Assembly (NCBI GenBank): GCA_905250115.1
Contig: CAJNOI010000005.1
Location: 868,001-932,000, forward strand
Direction of reading: 5' to 3'
DNA: 64,000 nt
From: Adineta steineri
Taxonomy: Eukaryota > Rotifera > Eurotatoria > Adinetida > Adinetidae
Shown here: piece by piece, positions 11,997 to 27,687 of the stretch
Layout of the letters: each line of letters starts with the position of its first letter
Numbering within the stretch: position 1 is the stretch's first letter
Made by a program: the position numbers and the translations under genes
The notes under the pieces: generated by a model
The model's input: only the letters and a program-made list of their open reading frames with translations
Database searches by the model: none
Told to the model about the DNA's origin: nothing

Positions 11997-14491
11997 TTAA
12001 ATAGCATCAGAATTATCATTTTCAATTAATTTTTCTTTTTGTTTATAATTGGCAAGAGCTTCAAGAGTTCTATCATCAAATGTTAATGTACCTTCAAGTA
12101 TATTAGCAATCTAGATTAATGAGTCAAATAAGAGATTAAGATTAAATTTATGAAATATCATGGATATACTTGTTCCAAACCATTCAATTGAATCAATACT
12201 TCATCATTTGAATCTGGCGAACCGCATACACGATTTCGTATTCGACCTAATATGTATATTTATATAGATATTACAAATATATAGAATCAATGATAAATAC
12301 CTATAAATTTATTCATAAATTCTGCACAATATTTTTGTATTTGAATATTAGTTTCAAATTGTTGACGTACTTCTTTTCCTGGATAATCCTATAATTTCTA
12401 TTGGTAATAAAATAAATCAGATGAATATTAAATACATACATTCATTTCAGATTCTTTTGTAGCTTTTGACGAATTAATCTTTCCTGGTGGTGATAATAAA
12501 ATAAATGGTGTTGTAGAAGTACTATTTCTTGTTGCATCAATCATTGGATTTTGTGTATAACTTTGTGTAGGTGAAGTTGGCTTTGAACTTCCTGGTGTAG
12601 GATAACGATTCGATTGTGTTAATGCAGAATAGCTTGATGTTAAACGTGATTCTTTTGCTTTAGAAAGTTTTTCTAACGAAAGTGCTTTTTGAATGACACT
12701 TTCAACATCATTTATGTTATTTGATTGCATGAGATATTGTAAACAAAAGCTATACTCTGATATACCATGTTTTTTAACTAAACAAAAGAAGATTATTTTA
12801 TATATGATGTAATCATAATAAAGAATAATGACATACATATTTGTCCAATTTCCATTAGGAGTGCAAGAAAAAAGAAATCCACAAATGCAAAACATTCATC
12901 ATAACAAAAGATGACTGTCCAAAGATCTAAAACTCAAGATTTTTGGCGACATCGACATATGCATATATTTATTTACTTGGAATAGAACCAAAAGGAATTT
13001 CACGTCCAAATAAAAGTCGTAGCCAACGTCTGTATAGAAAGAGAGGAAAATTATTATTTTTTGCTTTACATGGAAATCAAAACTAAAATCTTCCTTACAT
13101 GCCATAAACGGTCGGTTCGATATCTAATTCTTGCAGTTGTTCGAAGAGTGGACGATCAAAATCTTTCAAACGATGAAAAATCGCGTTCACTCTCATAACA
13201 GTATCATTCATTTGAACTTGTGTATCATTTAATCGTTGAAATAATACCTTTTGTATTTATACTCAATAAAAAAAATTCTCAAAATTGAAATTTTCTTACT
13301 TTACGTGCAATTGCATTATTTGATTTAAAATCATAAAATGGATGAATATGGTCCATAATTTTAGAATATATCGCACTAATTTAAATAAATATATATGTAT
13401 ATATGTATAATTTAAAAACAAAAGATTACTAAGAATCATGAGCAAGATATTTTGGATCATAAAGTTTCTTCATGATTTCATTTGACTCAGGGTATTCATT
13501 TATTATTACACTTTCGTTATGAATCAAATAGACAATAACAGCAAGAATTTCATGCATACCCTAAAATGAAAATATTTTAAAGAAAAAAAATGAATACTTT
13601 TCATTTACTTGTCGATAAGGTAAAGCTTCTCCATGATGTCGACTATGAAGATATAAAACTCTGAGTAAAAGATCAAGAACATGTTTTTGTCGAAAAAATT
13701 CTATTTCTTGACAACTACAAAAAGATAATTTCATAAATCAAAAAAATTTATTTAAATATTTACGTTCGTATAACATCTTGATATATATTTTCTTTGAGTT
13801 CTTCATATACATAGTATTGATTCCATAGACTCTAAAATAAATAAATAAGTAAAATGATATAATTGTTTATTTAATCACATTCTCTTCTTGAGAAAGTGGA
13901 TGATTGAGATGTTTTGCATCAGCATAATTTTCTCGAATTTTTTGTAAATCAAGAAGATATTTTTCTACCAATTCATCATACTCAGCACGTGATCCATCAA
14001 TTATCTGATTCCACTGGCATGAACTACGTGGTAAACAATGTAAAAATATACGCCATAGAACAGTAGTAAATGAACATGTTGTCATTTGACGATTTAAAAT
14101 TTTATTACGAACAGATTCATAATCAAATGAATCAAATAGTTCATTGAATTCGAATCTACTATTAAAAATAAAATATTATCGAAATATAAAGAAAACATAT
14201 TTTGAGAAATTTACAGAAGTGATGGACGATTATCTTCTACATTATTATTGGGTGTATCTGTAATTGAAAGCGTAATGTCAGCTAGAATTATAAATAAACA
14301 GAAATGATTAGTAAATAAACATATGCGCTCAATATACATTCAGCAGATGGTACTGCTAATTCAATAGATGTAGAAAAGTCAGTTTGTACAGGAGGTAGTG
14401 GCGGAGGACGTTGTGGCCGGAGATTACAACGTTCTGTATCAATTTCGCTTGTACTAATTGATGGGGAATCTGGTATATTAGATGTCGACAT
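11997..14491 (-). CDS. TBC1D5-like Rab GTPase-activating protein
   Basis: Rab GAP of the TBC family. TBC1D5 in animals binds retromer and acts on Rab7 at late endosomes and in autophagy. Fourteen exons from the ATG at 14491: 14338-14491, 14215-14281, 13879-14158, 13764-13831, 13609-13714, 13430-13560, 13300-13375, 13099-13247, 12977-13029, 12837-12926, 12440-12777, 12301-12388, 12170-12246, 11997-12110; about 596 residues. Diagnostic strings are WRIFLHCLP, HPLSQEEN+SLWNQYY, QDVIRT with QEIEFFRQ, the Gln-finger motif YRQGMHEILA, the lid DPKYLAHDS, and GIRWLRLLFGREIPFG. The order and spacing match TBC1D5 better than other TBC proteins. The Arg finger normally in an IxxDxxR motif corresponds to the QDVIRT region. 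The C-terminus is Ser/Pro rich and shorter than in the human protein (about 800). The intron after exon 3 uses GTGATT as donor. Confidence 0.85.
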
Positions 14492-15534
14492 TCCTAATTA
14501 AATATATTGATTGATATAATAATAGAAACATATATATATATGAAATATATTCATTTTCATTACTTTTAAAAACTATGAGATAATCGAAACGTAGGAGAAG
14601 ATATTAAATAATGTTTGAGTATGTTCGTTTCTTTCTTCTTCTTCTTCTTCTCTATCTATTCTTGTTCTTTGATTCAAAACATATTTCTTATCAGTAACTA
14701 TTTGTTTTTCTTTCTTTGTTAACAATTGTATGATAGTTATTTGAGAATAAGTTATCTTTAATTTAATATCCTTTATAAAGTCATTCAAGATATTTCGATA
14801 AAAACTATTAACTAGAAGAATTCAAACAGATTTGATTAATTATTTGTATACTATTATTCAATCTTTGATATATATGTTACTGAAGTATGAAATGAGAATA
14901 CATCATCAATTATAGTCTAGAACAAGGTAAATTGTTCTTATTCAATTACAGAGAAACATTTATCATCGTCTCAATATAATCAGAAGTAAATGATACATAA
15001 ATATCATACGAGTATAGAACGATTATCACGTAATTTGAATGAACTATGATTATGCTGTCGATATTATGTCTGTTCTTTTTTTTGTGAATATAAAATCATT
15101 AAAAAATATATTGAAGGATAATAATTGATTATTTCTATTTTACAATTGGAAAAAGAATGATAAATATTTAAATCTAGATATAACTGACATATAATCTACC
15201 TATAGTCAATTGTCTACTTTTTGATACATCAATAATAAACCAATAGCGATGAAGTATATCGATGAGTCATTTTTTAGGTTCATAATAAACAAATAAACAA
15301 ATCAAAATCGACACTTCTATTATTCTATTAGAAAAAAATTTGATCTATGAGATGTTTTTAACTTAATTGATAATTCTATATGTTTAAAATATGTATATCA
15401 AAGTGCATTGCTATGCATATTGTTTTAAAATATAAAAAATAAACAATATGGCTATTATCATTGGTTTATGTTTCTTTTTTTTTTTATTTTCTAATCTATT
15501 CTTTTAACTTACTTATGTTTTATTTTTATTAGAT
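14492..15534. promoter_or_regulatory. Divergent promoter region between TBC1D5-like and PAXIP1-like genes
   Basis: About 1.0 kb separates the two start codons, which point away from each other. It is AT-rich with no recognised gene. A T-rich acceptor (TTTTTATTAG) ends 2 bp before the PAXIP1-like ATG. Promoter function is inferred from the geometry only. Confidence 0.4.
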
Positions 15535-18500
15535 ATGTCGACAAATGATGTAAAATTATTTTCATCAATTAAATATTTTACAACTGGTTTTCATGATTCA
15601 TCCCTTGAAACAACATTTAAACAGAATGGTGCTACAAGATCATTTTATTTAACTGAAACTACAACACATGTTATATGTGATGATTTTGACAGTTATAAAA
15701 GTGAATTAGAACAAGCTATTGAAATCTATCAAACTCCAATTGTTAATTCAAGTTGGATAATTGCATGTTTAAAATGTAATACATTATTACCGATTGATCC
15801 ATTTCGTAATGATGATAATCATCATACTGCACATATATTTCGTTCATGTACATTTACGAATGCGAATTTAACAAACGAAGATCATAATAGATTATATGCA
15901 TTAGTAACTTATTATGGTGGTCGATGGACAGCTAATTTAGATGATCCTAATTGTACACATATTATTTGTGCATCAGCATTAGTAAAAAATGAAAATGAAA
16001 CTATAGATAATCAATCAAATACAAATGAACGCCTTCAACTTGCATATGAAATACAATCGGAAAAAATTCATTTAATAACACCAGATTGGATTATTGATTG
16101 TTTAAATGCAAGTCGTTTATTAGAAGAAATGGATTATCATCCAGATTTACTTCGAGATCCAAATGAACCTATGGATATTGATGAAGATGAATTAGATGAT
16201 GAACAAAATAATGAAAATCTTCATAATCAATCAACAGATGAACATACACCAACAAAAACAACGACAACTGGTACAACACATCGTTCACAATTAATAACAA
16301 AGAATTTTTTTAATCAATCTGATCAAACAACACCACCACCATCAGCAGAACCAGTACCAGGAATGAATGATGGTACTAATCTTCCTGATTCATCTGTAAG
16401 AGAAGTATATAATAACGATAAATTTCAATTCTATTCTAAATAATCATAAACTTATAAAAAAAAAGATATTGAGTATCAAGGTTATTTTTATATTATCTCG
16501 AATTACACTAGTATCTACAAATGTGCGTATTTTCTGAAATATAAGAAGATAAGTATTATTTTTAAAAACTATTCTTCATATCATCCAGGGAAAAGCAAGA
16601 CAAAATAATTATTTTATATTGATCTGATAGAGATTTTGATTTATTCATAATTAATTTTTAAAAATTCTCGTTTCAATTTTATTAAAACTATCAATAGATT
16701 TTGATTTATTGACAGGTTTTAATTTCTTTATTTATTTTTATTAGATTAATAAATATATATATCTTGAGTTTCATCTCTAAATTTATTATTTTAAGGATAT
16801 TTCTCAAACAAAAGCATTTCCTCCAAAACGATCTCGTACAAGAACAACGACAACAACACCACGACAACGTAATACAAAAATAAATTCCACAGCCAATAAT
16901 AGTTCACATTCAAATCAAAATGGTCATTCATCAACAATTAAAGATACTAATCTATCAACGTTACCTATTGAAGAGAAATTAATTCGTCCATCTGTTTTAA
17001 CAAATTTATTAAATAGTAAAACAAATTTACAAACATCACGTCAACCACCACCAGAAAGTCTTTCCTATGAATTAAATTATTGTTTACAAGATAAACATGA
17101 ACTTGTTCCATCAACACAATGTTTACTTGGTTGTGTTATTTATATTTATACATGTGAATATATTTCAACTGTATCAAAAGATAATTTATCAACATGGTCA
17201 AAAACAATTCTTGATCATGGTGCTCTATTAACTGATGATATAAATCATATGAATTTAACACATTTTGTATGTGCTTATCGAACAAGTGAACTATTTCGAC
17301 AAGTATGTAAACGTGGAAATATTCGAATGGTAACAGCACATTGGCTTAATGATGTATTAGAACGTAAAAAACTTTTTGTTCCTAATTTGGCTATACATTA
17401 TCCATCACCATTTGAACCTAATGAATCGGAGAAATTACCATTAGTAAAATATTTTTTTACAATGACTGGTTTTGAAGGTATTGAACGAGCACGTCTTCGA
17501 TATATGATACGTTCATTAGGTGGCAAATATTCTGGTCATTTAAGTAAATGGCATACACATTTATTAGCACGTGAGAATGGCAAAACTGATAAATTTAAAA
17601 AAGCTTTTGAATGGTCAATACCAATTGTGAATGGTATATGGTTATCAGAATTATATTTAGGTAATACATGTGCACTTAAACAACCTATTGAAGAACGTTA
17701 TAAACGTTTAAATAGTACACCAACAATAGATCATTTTTCATTTGATCAAATTTTTGTTCATGATTTACTTTTACCATGGTCACAACCTATACGTATAACA
17801 GATGAAATGCTTAATTCATCTATACGTCGTCATAATGAACAACAACAACATATATTATCATCATCAAATATTCAAGATATGGATATAGATCATGATTATT
17901 TAAAAAATTCTTATCATTATAATGAACCGATTAATTCATTAAGTGAATTATCTTTAGTTAATAATATTAATAATGAATCAATATCGATTATGCTTAGTGG
18001 TTTTAATATGAAAACATTAAATCATTATGAAACAATAATAAAAAGTTTAGGTGGTAAAATATCAACATTACCACATACAACAACACATTTAATAATGAAT
18101 AGATTTTTACGTACAGAAAAATTATATGAATGTATGAATTATGTTACATATATATTAAATAAAACATGGTTAGATAAATGTAATGAAGAAAAATGTTTTC
18201 TATCAATTGAAGAATCCGATTGGATAATTAATGAAGAATTTCAATTAACAACACAAAATTTTTTTAAACAATCAATTAATAAACGTATTTATCGTGAAAA
18301 TCGTTTATTATTTCTTGATTATACATTTTTTTTAACACCAAGTATTCAACCATCACATATAATATTAAAATCAATAATTCATTCATCTGGTGGACATGTC
18401 TATCAAAAATTTCCAACAATAAAACAATTAATAACAATTAATGAAAAAATAAATATGCCAAATTGTTTAATTTTATCATGTGATATGGATAAATACTTAT

Positions 18501-18625
18501 TGCAAGATTTACATAAATATAATAATTCTGATTTTCAAATAAAAATTTTAACAATTGACTTTCTTCTCCAAAGTATTTTACAACAAGAAATACTTCCTAT
18601 TGATTCATTTATTCTGAAAATATAA
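15535..18625 (+). CDS. PAXIP1/PTIP-like protein with six BRCT domains
   Basis: Nuclear adaptor. In other animals PTIP joins the MLL3/MLL4 histone H3K4 methyltransferase complex and binds phosphoproteins at DNA breaks. Two exons, 15535-16395 and 16796-18625 (phase 0 junction), give about 896 residues. The donor is GTAAGA at 16396; reading on through it meets a stop. BRCT1-2 lie at about 1-205 (SSWIIACLKCNTLLPID, LVTYYGGRW, CTHIIC, TPDWIIDCL). An acidic and Thr-rich linker follows, then BRCT3-4 at about 396-600 (LLGCVIY, TAHWLNDVLERKKL, TMTGFEGIER) and BRCT5-6 at about 683-890 (MLSGFNMKTL, YTFFLTPSIQPSHI). The 2+4 arrangement and the motif TAHWLN followed by KK-rich text match PTIP and not TopBP1. 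Human PTIP has a polyGln linker; here the linker is short. It is followed 232 bp later by the MLF gene on the same strand. Confidence 0.9.
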
Positions 18626-18841
18626 TTTTTTTTCTATATCCTGTAGAATATTATAAAACTATTCGAATTTGTTTTTCTAGTTGTTTTTTTTTCTTCTTCT
18701 TCTTTTGTGATATAATCACATATTATATGTCTGATGTTTGTGTTCTATATGAATGTTGATTGTATATAGATATACATATAAACATAAAAAAAAAGAGAAA
18801 CAGATTTTGTTGTATGTTTATTTAATATAAAAAGAAAATTT

Positions 18842-18857
18842 TTTGCTTTCTTTTCAG
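18842..18857 (+). promoter_or_regulatory. 3' splice acceptor directly abutting the MLF start codon
   Basis: A pyrimidine-rich tract ending CAG is followed immediately by ATG. With 232 bp between the PAXIP1-like stop and this ATG there is little room for a separate promoter and 5' exon, so a spliced-leader acceptor in a polycistronic unit is a reasonable reading. A 5' UTR intron is the alternative. Confidence 0.5.
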
Positions 18858-19766
18858 ATGTTTGGCTTTCCTACAGATTTATTCGGTATGCCGAATAATA
18901 GTAACCATCGTACAAATAGTAATTCATTAATACAACATCAACAATCTTTATTTAACAATACATTGATGATGCAACCACCATTATTTGGTGGTATGAATGG
19001 TTTGACTGGAGATTTTGGAATACATTCTTCACCATTTTCAATAATGAATAGAATGATGCAAGGTGTCAATCATATACCAGATTCACCTGTACATTCATAT
19101 ACGTCAACAACTGTGATGTCATTTAATGGAGCTGATGGAAGACCAAAAGTCTATCAAGAAACAACATCACGTAATCGTGGACCTGGAGGTATTGAAGAAA
19201 CACGACAAGCTGTTCGAGATACAGAACGTGGAATAAATAAGGTACAAATTGGTCATCGAATTGGTGATCGTAAACATGTTATTGAACGGGAAATGAATGT
19301 TGAAACAGGTCAAATATCGGAAAATGTTGAACTTGAAAATCTTGATGAAAATGAAACAGATGGTTTTAAACAAGAATGGCGTCAACGTTCAACACATGCA
19401 GGTATTCCTCGTCATCCGCATCATCCTTATTTTAATCATCATCATCAAATTACGTCAAATCGTCTACATCATCCTTCCTCAGGATCTCAACCAGCACAAT
19501 TAGCAATTGAACAAGGTGTTCCCGCGGAAGCATCGAATCGATCATACCAAAAATCATCCGCATCTTATCGACCAGAATATCATCATTCAGATACAATTGA
19601 TTTAACTGAAGATACACCAGTTGAAGATGATATTCAAGAAATACAAGAATTACCTGCAGCTCAGTCTTCATCAGTTAAACGTAAAGCTTCATCGTCATCA
19701 TCATCATCATCCTCACTATCAAATGATGTTAATAATCAACGTAAACATCGACAAAATCGTTTTTAA
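18858..19766 (+). CDS. Myeloid leukemia factor (MLF) family protein
   Basis: MLF proteins are small nucleo-cytoplasmic adaptors; in vertebrates and flies they affect transcription factors, cell cycle and protein aggregates. One uninterrupted exon, about 302 residues. I start at the ATG at 18858, right after a splice acceptor; the frame opens slightly earlier only through a TTG. The family core is clear at about 80-175: SYTSTTVMSFNGADGRPKVY, then YQETTSRNRGPGGIEETR, RDTERGINKVQIGHRIGDR and a GxF-like GFKQEWRQR. The N-terminus is Asn/Gln/Met rich (FGMPNNSN, LFGGMNG), and the C-terminus is His/Ser rich with poly-Ser and a basic end (KRKA, RKHRQNR) that could act as a nuclear signal. The function in this animal is inferred from the family. 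Confidence 0.9.
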   Translation: MFGFPTDLFGMPNNSNHRTNSNSLIQHQQSLFNNTLMMQPPLFGGMNGLTGDFGIHSSPFSIMNRMMQGVNHIPDSPVHSYTSTTVMSFNGADGRPKVYQETTSRNRGPGGIEETRQAVRDTERGINKVQIGHRIGDRKHVIEREMNVETGQISENVELENLDENETDGFKQEWRQRSTHAGIPRHPHHPYFNHHHQITSNRLHHPSSGSQPAQLAIEQGVPAEASNRSYQKSSASYRPEYHHSDTIDLTEDTPVEDDIQEIQELPAAQSSSVKRKASSSSSSSSSLSNDVNNQRKHRQNRF

Positions 19767-20666
19767 ATATTCATTGAATATTTTTCAATCAAACTACAGA
19801 CAATTATTTACAATGTCCTTTTTCTTTTCTTGTATACAACTTTTCATATATATATATATATAGATGCGTCAGTTTTTCTTTGTAACTATTCTATTTCTGC
19901 GAGGGCAAAAAAAAATCATATTTATAAGTAGCACTAGGAAAATTTAATAGTATTTCTATACTATTTATTTTTCTTTTGCTTGTATATATATATATCAGTG
20001 TGGTAAAATAATTCGATTTGACTGTTTCTTCTATTCATAAATTCTTTATCCTCTTATTCGAAATTCTAATAAACACTTTTCATATTATTTGTCTTTATAT
20101 ATATATACATTTCATTCTAGTATTATGGCTTTTGCCAATAACTTCAACATCCGTCATTTATATAGTATTATTATTTAATTTCTTTATTAAAATTTATAAA
20201 GTAAGTTTTGATTTCTTACATCATATATTTTTATCAAGGTTTAATTGTCTTCGTTGATCTATTTTGCGTGAAACTATTTATAGAAGTAGAAGAAAAAAAA
20301 ATGAGAAATAAAACGAGATATATCTTCTTTTTTTTTCTTGTCTATTTGACATCTATTACATTCCTAGACATCATTTGTCCCTGATATAATCTTCGTACTC
20401 TTCATCTTTTACTTTTTCATGTTCTTATTTGTTCACAAGTTTGTGTCATACATTACGAAAGAACGAAAAGAAAAGAAAAAAGAAAAAAAATGTATTTATT
20501 TTGAACATATATATATGAGTATGAATTATTTCATAAATTTATTTACTTGAGCGCATAGTTTAAATAAAAGGAATAATAAAGTAAGTTTTATATAATTATT
20601 TTTCATGATAATAATTTATAGGAAATAAAATTTATTATTATTATTATTTTTTATTTTAGTGTAAAT
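19767..20666. other. 0.9 kb gap, no gene recognised
   Basis: AT-rich spacer between the MLF and PAK genes with homopolymer T and A runs. A T-rich acceptor (TTTTTTATTTTAG, ending about 20659) lies 7 bp before the PAK start codon, the same pattern as at neighbouring genes. Confidence 0.5.
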
Positions 20667-23160
<2,494 letters not shown>

Positions 23161-23577
23161 AAAACCGACGCTGTTTTCTTTCTTTTTTTTTTTGTTATTA
23201 TCTGTTTCTAATACGCATTTCATTCTTTTTTTTATTTGCAATGGTTAAAAATACACAAGTATATATGTATCTATATATACGTTCATTTTGTAAAACGAAT
23301 ACATCTAAAGAAGATTTTCTATTTCATTTATTTATTCTTTATTTATCATCTATATTCTGTGATTTTTTTATTCTAACAAAAGACGCAAATGATTATATAC
23401 ATATTATATGGTTAATAAAATATTCCTTTTTCTTTTTGTATTCCACCTTATTGTCAAATAATATATTACGTGTCCTTTTTTTTTCTTTTTCTTTTTATTT
23501 CTTAAATAATAAAATAAACATCTATGATAAATCAGATAAATAAAAAAAATAGTTCTTCTCAATATTCATTTTTGTAG
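23161..23577. other. 0.4 kb gap, no gene recognised
   Basis: T-rich spacer between the PAK gene and the next ATG on the same strand. It ends in a T-rich TAG acceptor that touches the next start codon (23578). Confidence 0.5.
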
Positions 23578-25114
23578 ATGTTGAATTTCAACTGGAATAC
23601 AGTTGATGAATCTACGTGAGTCTCAATGTACATGTATATATATACAAATATATTTTCGATTAATATTAGATTTCAAGGTTATTTGAACAAATATGCAAAT
23701 GCATTTAAAGGATATCAAACTCGATATTGTGTAGTGGATACACAAACAAAATCTTTACTTTATTTTACAGTATATAAATGTTTTTTTCTTGCAATAAAAA
23801 TATTATATATATTTTGATTTTTAGCCAGATGAAGTACGAAAAAAAGGTCCAAGAGGTGTAATCGAATTAATAGATTGTTGGGTATCACCATCGAATGAAG
23901 ATGATGTTACTTTTACAGTACAAACTGTAAGTGGAGAATCATTTAAATTACGTGGTAGATATTAAAAAATATTTTGTTTTGTAATTTGATGAATTTTTGT
24001 TTTCGTTTTATCTCAGCAATGAATGCTAGAGGAAGACAAAAATGGATTGATAAATTACGAGCATGTTCAGGATCAAATGCAGCTAATGTTGTAAGCAAGA
24101 AATCTTATACGATTCATTGTATAAATAAATTTTTATTATTAAGTATGTTTCATCATTACCAATACCAAAAACACAACAAACAAATGTATCACCATTAACA
24201 AATTCACCAAATGAACCAAATATTCATATAACAAATCGAAAAAATTCAAAGTATAGGATTAATAATAAAGAAATAGATAAATCCATACATTTTTATATTA
24301 TATAGAATGGATCATCATCAACAAACTATTAAAGAACTTAAAGAAGTTATGCGTTGTGTTGAAGTTAATCAACGAGAATTTGTTGAAACTATTGATGTAT
24401 TATATAAATTTGATCTTTTTGTTATTTATTTAAACGTTTTCTTTTTAGGTAATACCTGATGATATTACTTTACATTCCCTATCGAAAGTAAACTGAACAT
24501 AAAATAAAATGAATTATTTTTATTTATTTTTTCGAATATTAGGAAATGTTACTTCTTCGTTCAATATCTCAATCGTGTATTAATTCATTACAGGACAGTT
24601 TAATAATTCTTACTCGAAGAAGGTTTTAATTTCTTCTTTTTGAATAAAATCTCATAATTAATTTTTATTAGAACACCTGAAAATGAACCGGCTTCTACTT
24701 CTATACCATCACCAACAAATACATATAATAAACAAATGAATCAATCTCTTAATAGTAGTACTGGTGCAAGACCACCGAGCTTAACAGTTGGCTTATCATC
24801 ACAGTCAAATACATCGCCTTTACAAAACAAAAATTCCAAGTATTTGGTTTAAAATTATAATTTTAAGGTTCTACTATTTACTGCTCTCCATAATTATATA
24901 TACATGATATTTTTTAACAATCATACTTTTATTAATAAAAAAAAGATATTTCCTTAAGTGTTCTTTAAAATACTATATTACTTACGAGAATATATATATT
25001 AAACGAGAACGAATTTGAATTGAAAATCTTGTGTTTTTTTATTTTAGTCTTATTAGCCATAATCAACAAAGAACACAAGAAGTAAACTTAAATTTTTCGA
25101 ATCTATTGAAATGA
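23578..25114 (+). CDS. ORP10/11-like PH-domain protein without an OSBP lipid-binding domain
   Basis: Ten exons: 23578-23615, 23670-23769, 23825-23954, 24017-24090, 24144-24250, 24306-24396, 24449-24487, 24543-24622, 24672-24839, 25048-25114; about 297 residues, phases consistent. A PH domain occupies about 13-103 (GYLNKYANAFKGYQTRYCVV, GPRGVIELIDCWVSPSNEDD, GESFKLRAMNARGRQKWIDK). The next conserved block (ELKEVMRCVEVNQREFVETI, LHSLSKEMLLLRSISQSCIN) resembles the segment that follows the PH domain in OSBPL11/OSBPL10. In those proteins a sterol/phospholipid-transfer (ORD) domain of about 400 residues follows; here a Ser/Asn/Pro-rich tail ends at a stop, and a different gene begins 264 bp later. 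So it could bind phosphoinositides and dimerise but not carry lipid. The last exon might end at an alternative donor in GAAGTAAAC; that would not add an ORD. Confidence 0.75.
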
Positions 25115-25378
25115 TTTACTCTTATTTTTAAATCATAGTGAATGGTGCTAGTCTTTATCATTTGTCAGAATCAATACTATGATAACTTAATGTGCATTAT
25201 AATTATTATTCCTTGTATTTTTTTTTTGATATTTATCATATGTATATGTTTGATTGTATCAACTAATAATAAATTTTTAATTTAGTCTATATTAAAGATA
25301 TTATTTTTTATGCAACAAATTTTATTTATATATATGTATAAATATATATGTTTTCTTTTCTTTTTGTTGTATTTGTAG

Positions 25379-27687
25379 ATGCCAGGAAAAATACCTGAAA
25401 AAGAAAATCGTTTAAGTCTTATTTCTATTGAAGTACTTATTAGTCATGTTCAAATTGATCTTAATATAGAATGTCATTTACCTTGTATGGTTTTTCGTTT
25501 ACTTGATTATCCAGCTGTATCAATACCGTATTTTGATGAATGGCAAATTGAAGAATTTCATAATCTAAAAAAAGATTATCCAAATATAACTTGGCGTCAA
25601 TTATTATCAGATCAATTTTATGAATTACGTTCAGCTAATGGTAAATTTTCTTTTAAACGTGGTAAATCATGTTTATTTAAAACATATTTTCGAACATTAT
25701 ATACACATTTATTAAATGTACCATTGTTTCTATTACTTATTGATCAAATTAATAATAGTGATGCAGCGAATACATCACATTTTATTGGTAGTTGTAATGT
25801 TAAATTAAATGAATTAATTGAAATATTAAATCAATCAATTATTAAAAATGGAAATGATATACCTCTTGTTGAACAACAAACATTTCATTGTACACTTTTT
25901 AATTTAATGGGTAATAAAATTGGCACATGTGATGTTGCGATTCGTTTCTGTCATTATGGTACAACTATTTTAACACAATTACCTATGCTTAATGATCAAC
26001 AAGTGATAAAACAAGATAATCAAGAAAAAATTATTGAATCATTCGCACCACCACCACCACCAGCATCGACTGTAATTAAAGAAAAAAATACTGAACCATC
26101 AGTACCCGTACTACCAGCAGATACCGTTGTTAAACATATTCATTTTGTTAATGAAAAAAAAGATATTGGTTTACAATTATCACGTAGTGATCTTCCATCA
26201 TCATCGAATAATAATAAATCTGCTCAAACACGTTGGACAAGTACGAGAACACGATCAACTAATTATCATCAATCAACAAGTCACTATTTACGTACTATTG
26301 AAGATCCATCACTTGATGACCCAACTGTGACTTTCTACCAACCACCTCCACTCTATTTTAATTCTGATTCTGATTTTCTTCAAATGATGACACCATCAAC
26401 AAAAGTAATTATAGAAGCAAAAGAAAATCGTTTATCCTATCTGGCATCTATTCCTATTGCTAGTTTTAATGATGATGATGATGATGATGATAAATCACAT
26501 ATTGAAAATGAGAATATAAATAAAAAACAACAAATAAAAATAAAATCTACAAATAATGTACAATTTGATTTACCTTCATCAATATCATCGACAATTAATT
26601 CTCAAACACAAATTATTTCGAAACAACAAACATTAGCAAAAGATTTTTTACATAATTTTCCACTTCTTCGATCACTTGTTCAAGAAGCGTTAGCATTACA
26701 ACAGTCTCAGCATATTATACTCAGTGAACGACCACATACAGCTATAGAACAGAGACAAAAAAGTGTAAAGCAAAAATCTATACGTCCCGCATCAGCAACA
26801 AATATTCGTTCAAAATCTGTTATTATTCTAAGAAATATAAATAATACTCGTCGAATTCGTCCACTTCCACCACCGAAAACAAACCATATCATAGTAACAA
26901 AAACTGATGTACGTAATTTAGTTGATCGCCTTCATAAACCAAAAATGAATAAAAACGTTGAACAGAAAAATTCTTTAATTGATCAAAATATACCAACTGA
27001 ACAGCCTACTCCTTTTGTTTCTCCACGTCGTTCTTTAAAACCTGTTTCTACTTCGGTATGTTGATTTTATTACTATTGAATATCTGCTCATTTTCTTATC
27101 GATAGTCTCCAAGTACTGTACAAAAACCACCACCTTCTTATAATACGACACGTGCTCATCGATTGATGGCTGAGTTTTCTCGAGCTCGTCGTGCTGGCTT
27201 TCAACCTCAAATAACTAGTTCACCTAAAAAAGAATCAATATCAAAGATTCGTATTCCACCATCAACACCTCAAAATATCAATACTGGCACTATTTCACAT
27301 TTATCTCTTCTTAATAAAGTTGAAATTGATACTGCAAGTATAGGAAAGAACACAACTGAAATCTCATCAATAGAAAAGACACCAGAAAATATTGGTCGAA
27401 CTATGAAATCGCCAACAACAGTAACAACAAGTCAAGATGTGAGTTTAAAATTGAATCAAACATCAATAAAGACAACAGCATCTGATGATTCCGACTTGTC
27501 TATTTCGCAACGTAAGCAGGAAAATGATGAAAGAAAAGATGATTTAGCTTTTTCAATTAGTGATATTACTGATTAGTAAGTATTCCTTTTTAAAATTTCA
27601 TTCCTACATTATTTAATCGTTTCTTATTGTAGTTTTACTGATGGTGGTGAATCAAGTACGCATCCACTCACTCGACAATCAACATAA
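25379..27687 (+). CDS. MAP10-like microtubule-associated protein
   Basis: Three exons, 25379-27055, 27106-27575 and 27633-27687, about 733 residues. The ATG directly follows a T-rich TAG acceptor. The N-terminal region of about 200 residues (ISIEVLISHVQIDL, CHLPCMVFRLLDYP, FKRGKSCLFKTYF, HFIGSCNVKLNELI, LFNLMGNKIGTCDVAIRF) follows the order of the conserved C2-like N-terminus of MAP10/KIAA1383. MAP10 in vertebrates stabilises microtubules and localises to centrosome and midbody. The rest is low complexity, Ser/Pro/Lys rich, with an Asp run (near 26470-26492) and basic stretches suited to microtubule binding. The assignment rests on motif order recalled from the family, so it is moderate. The next gene on the strand encodes the spindle protein ASPM. 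Confidence 0.6.

Noticed and set aside
19167..19863. Several frames overlapping the MLF gene in other frames or antisense
   Set aside because: They are shadows of the MLF coding sequence, which has clear family motifs in its own frame.
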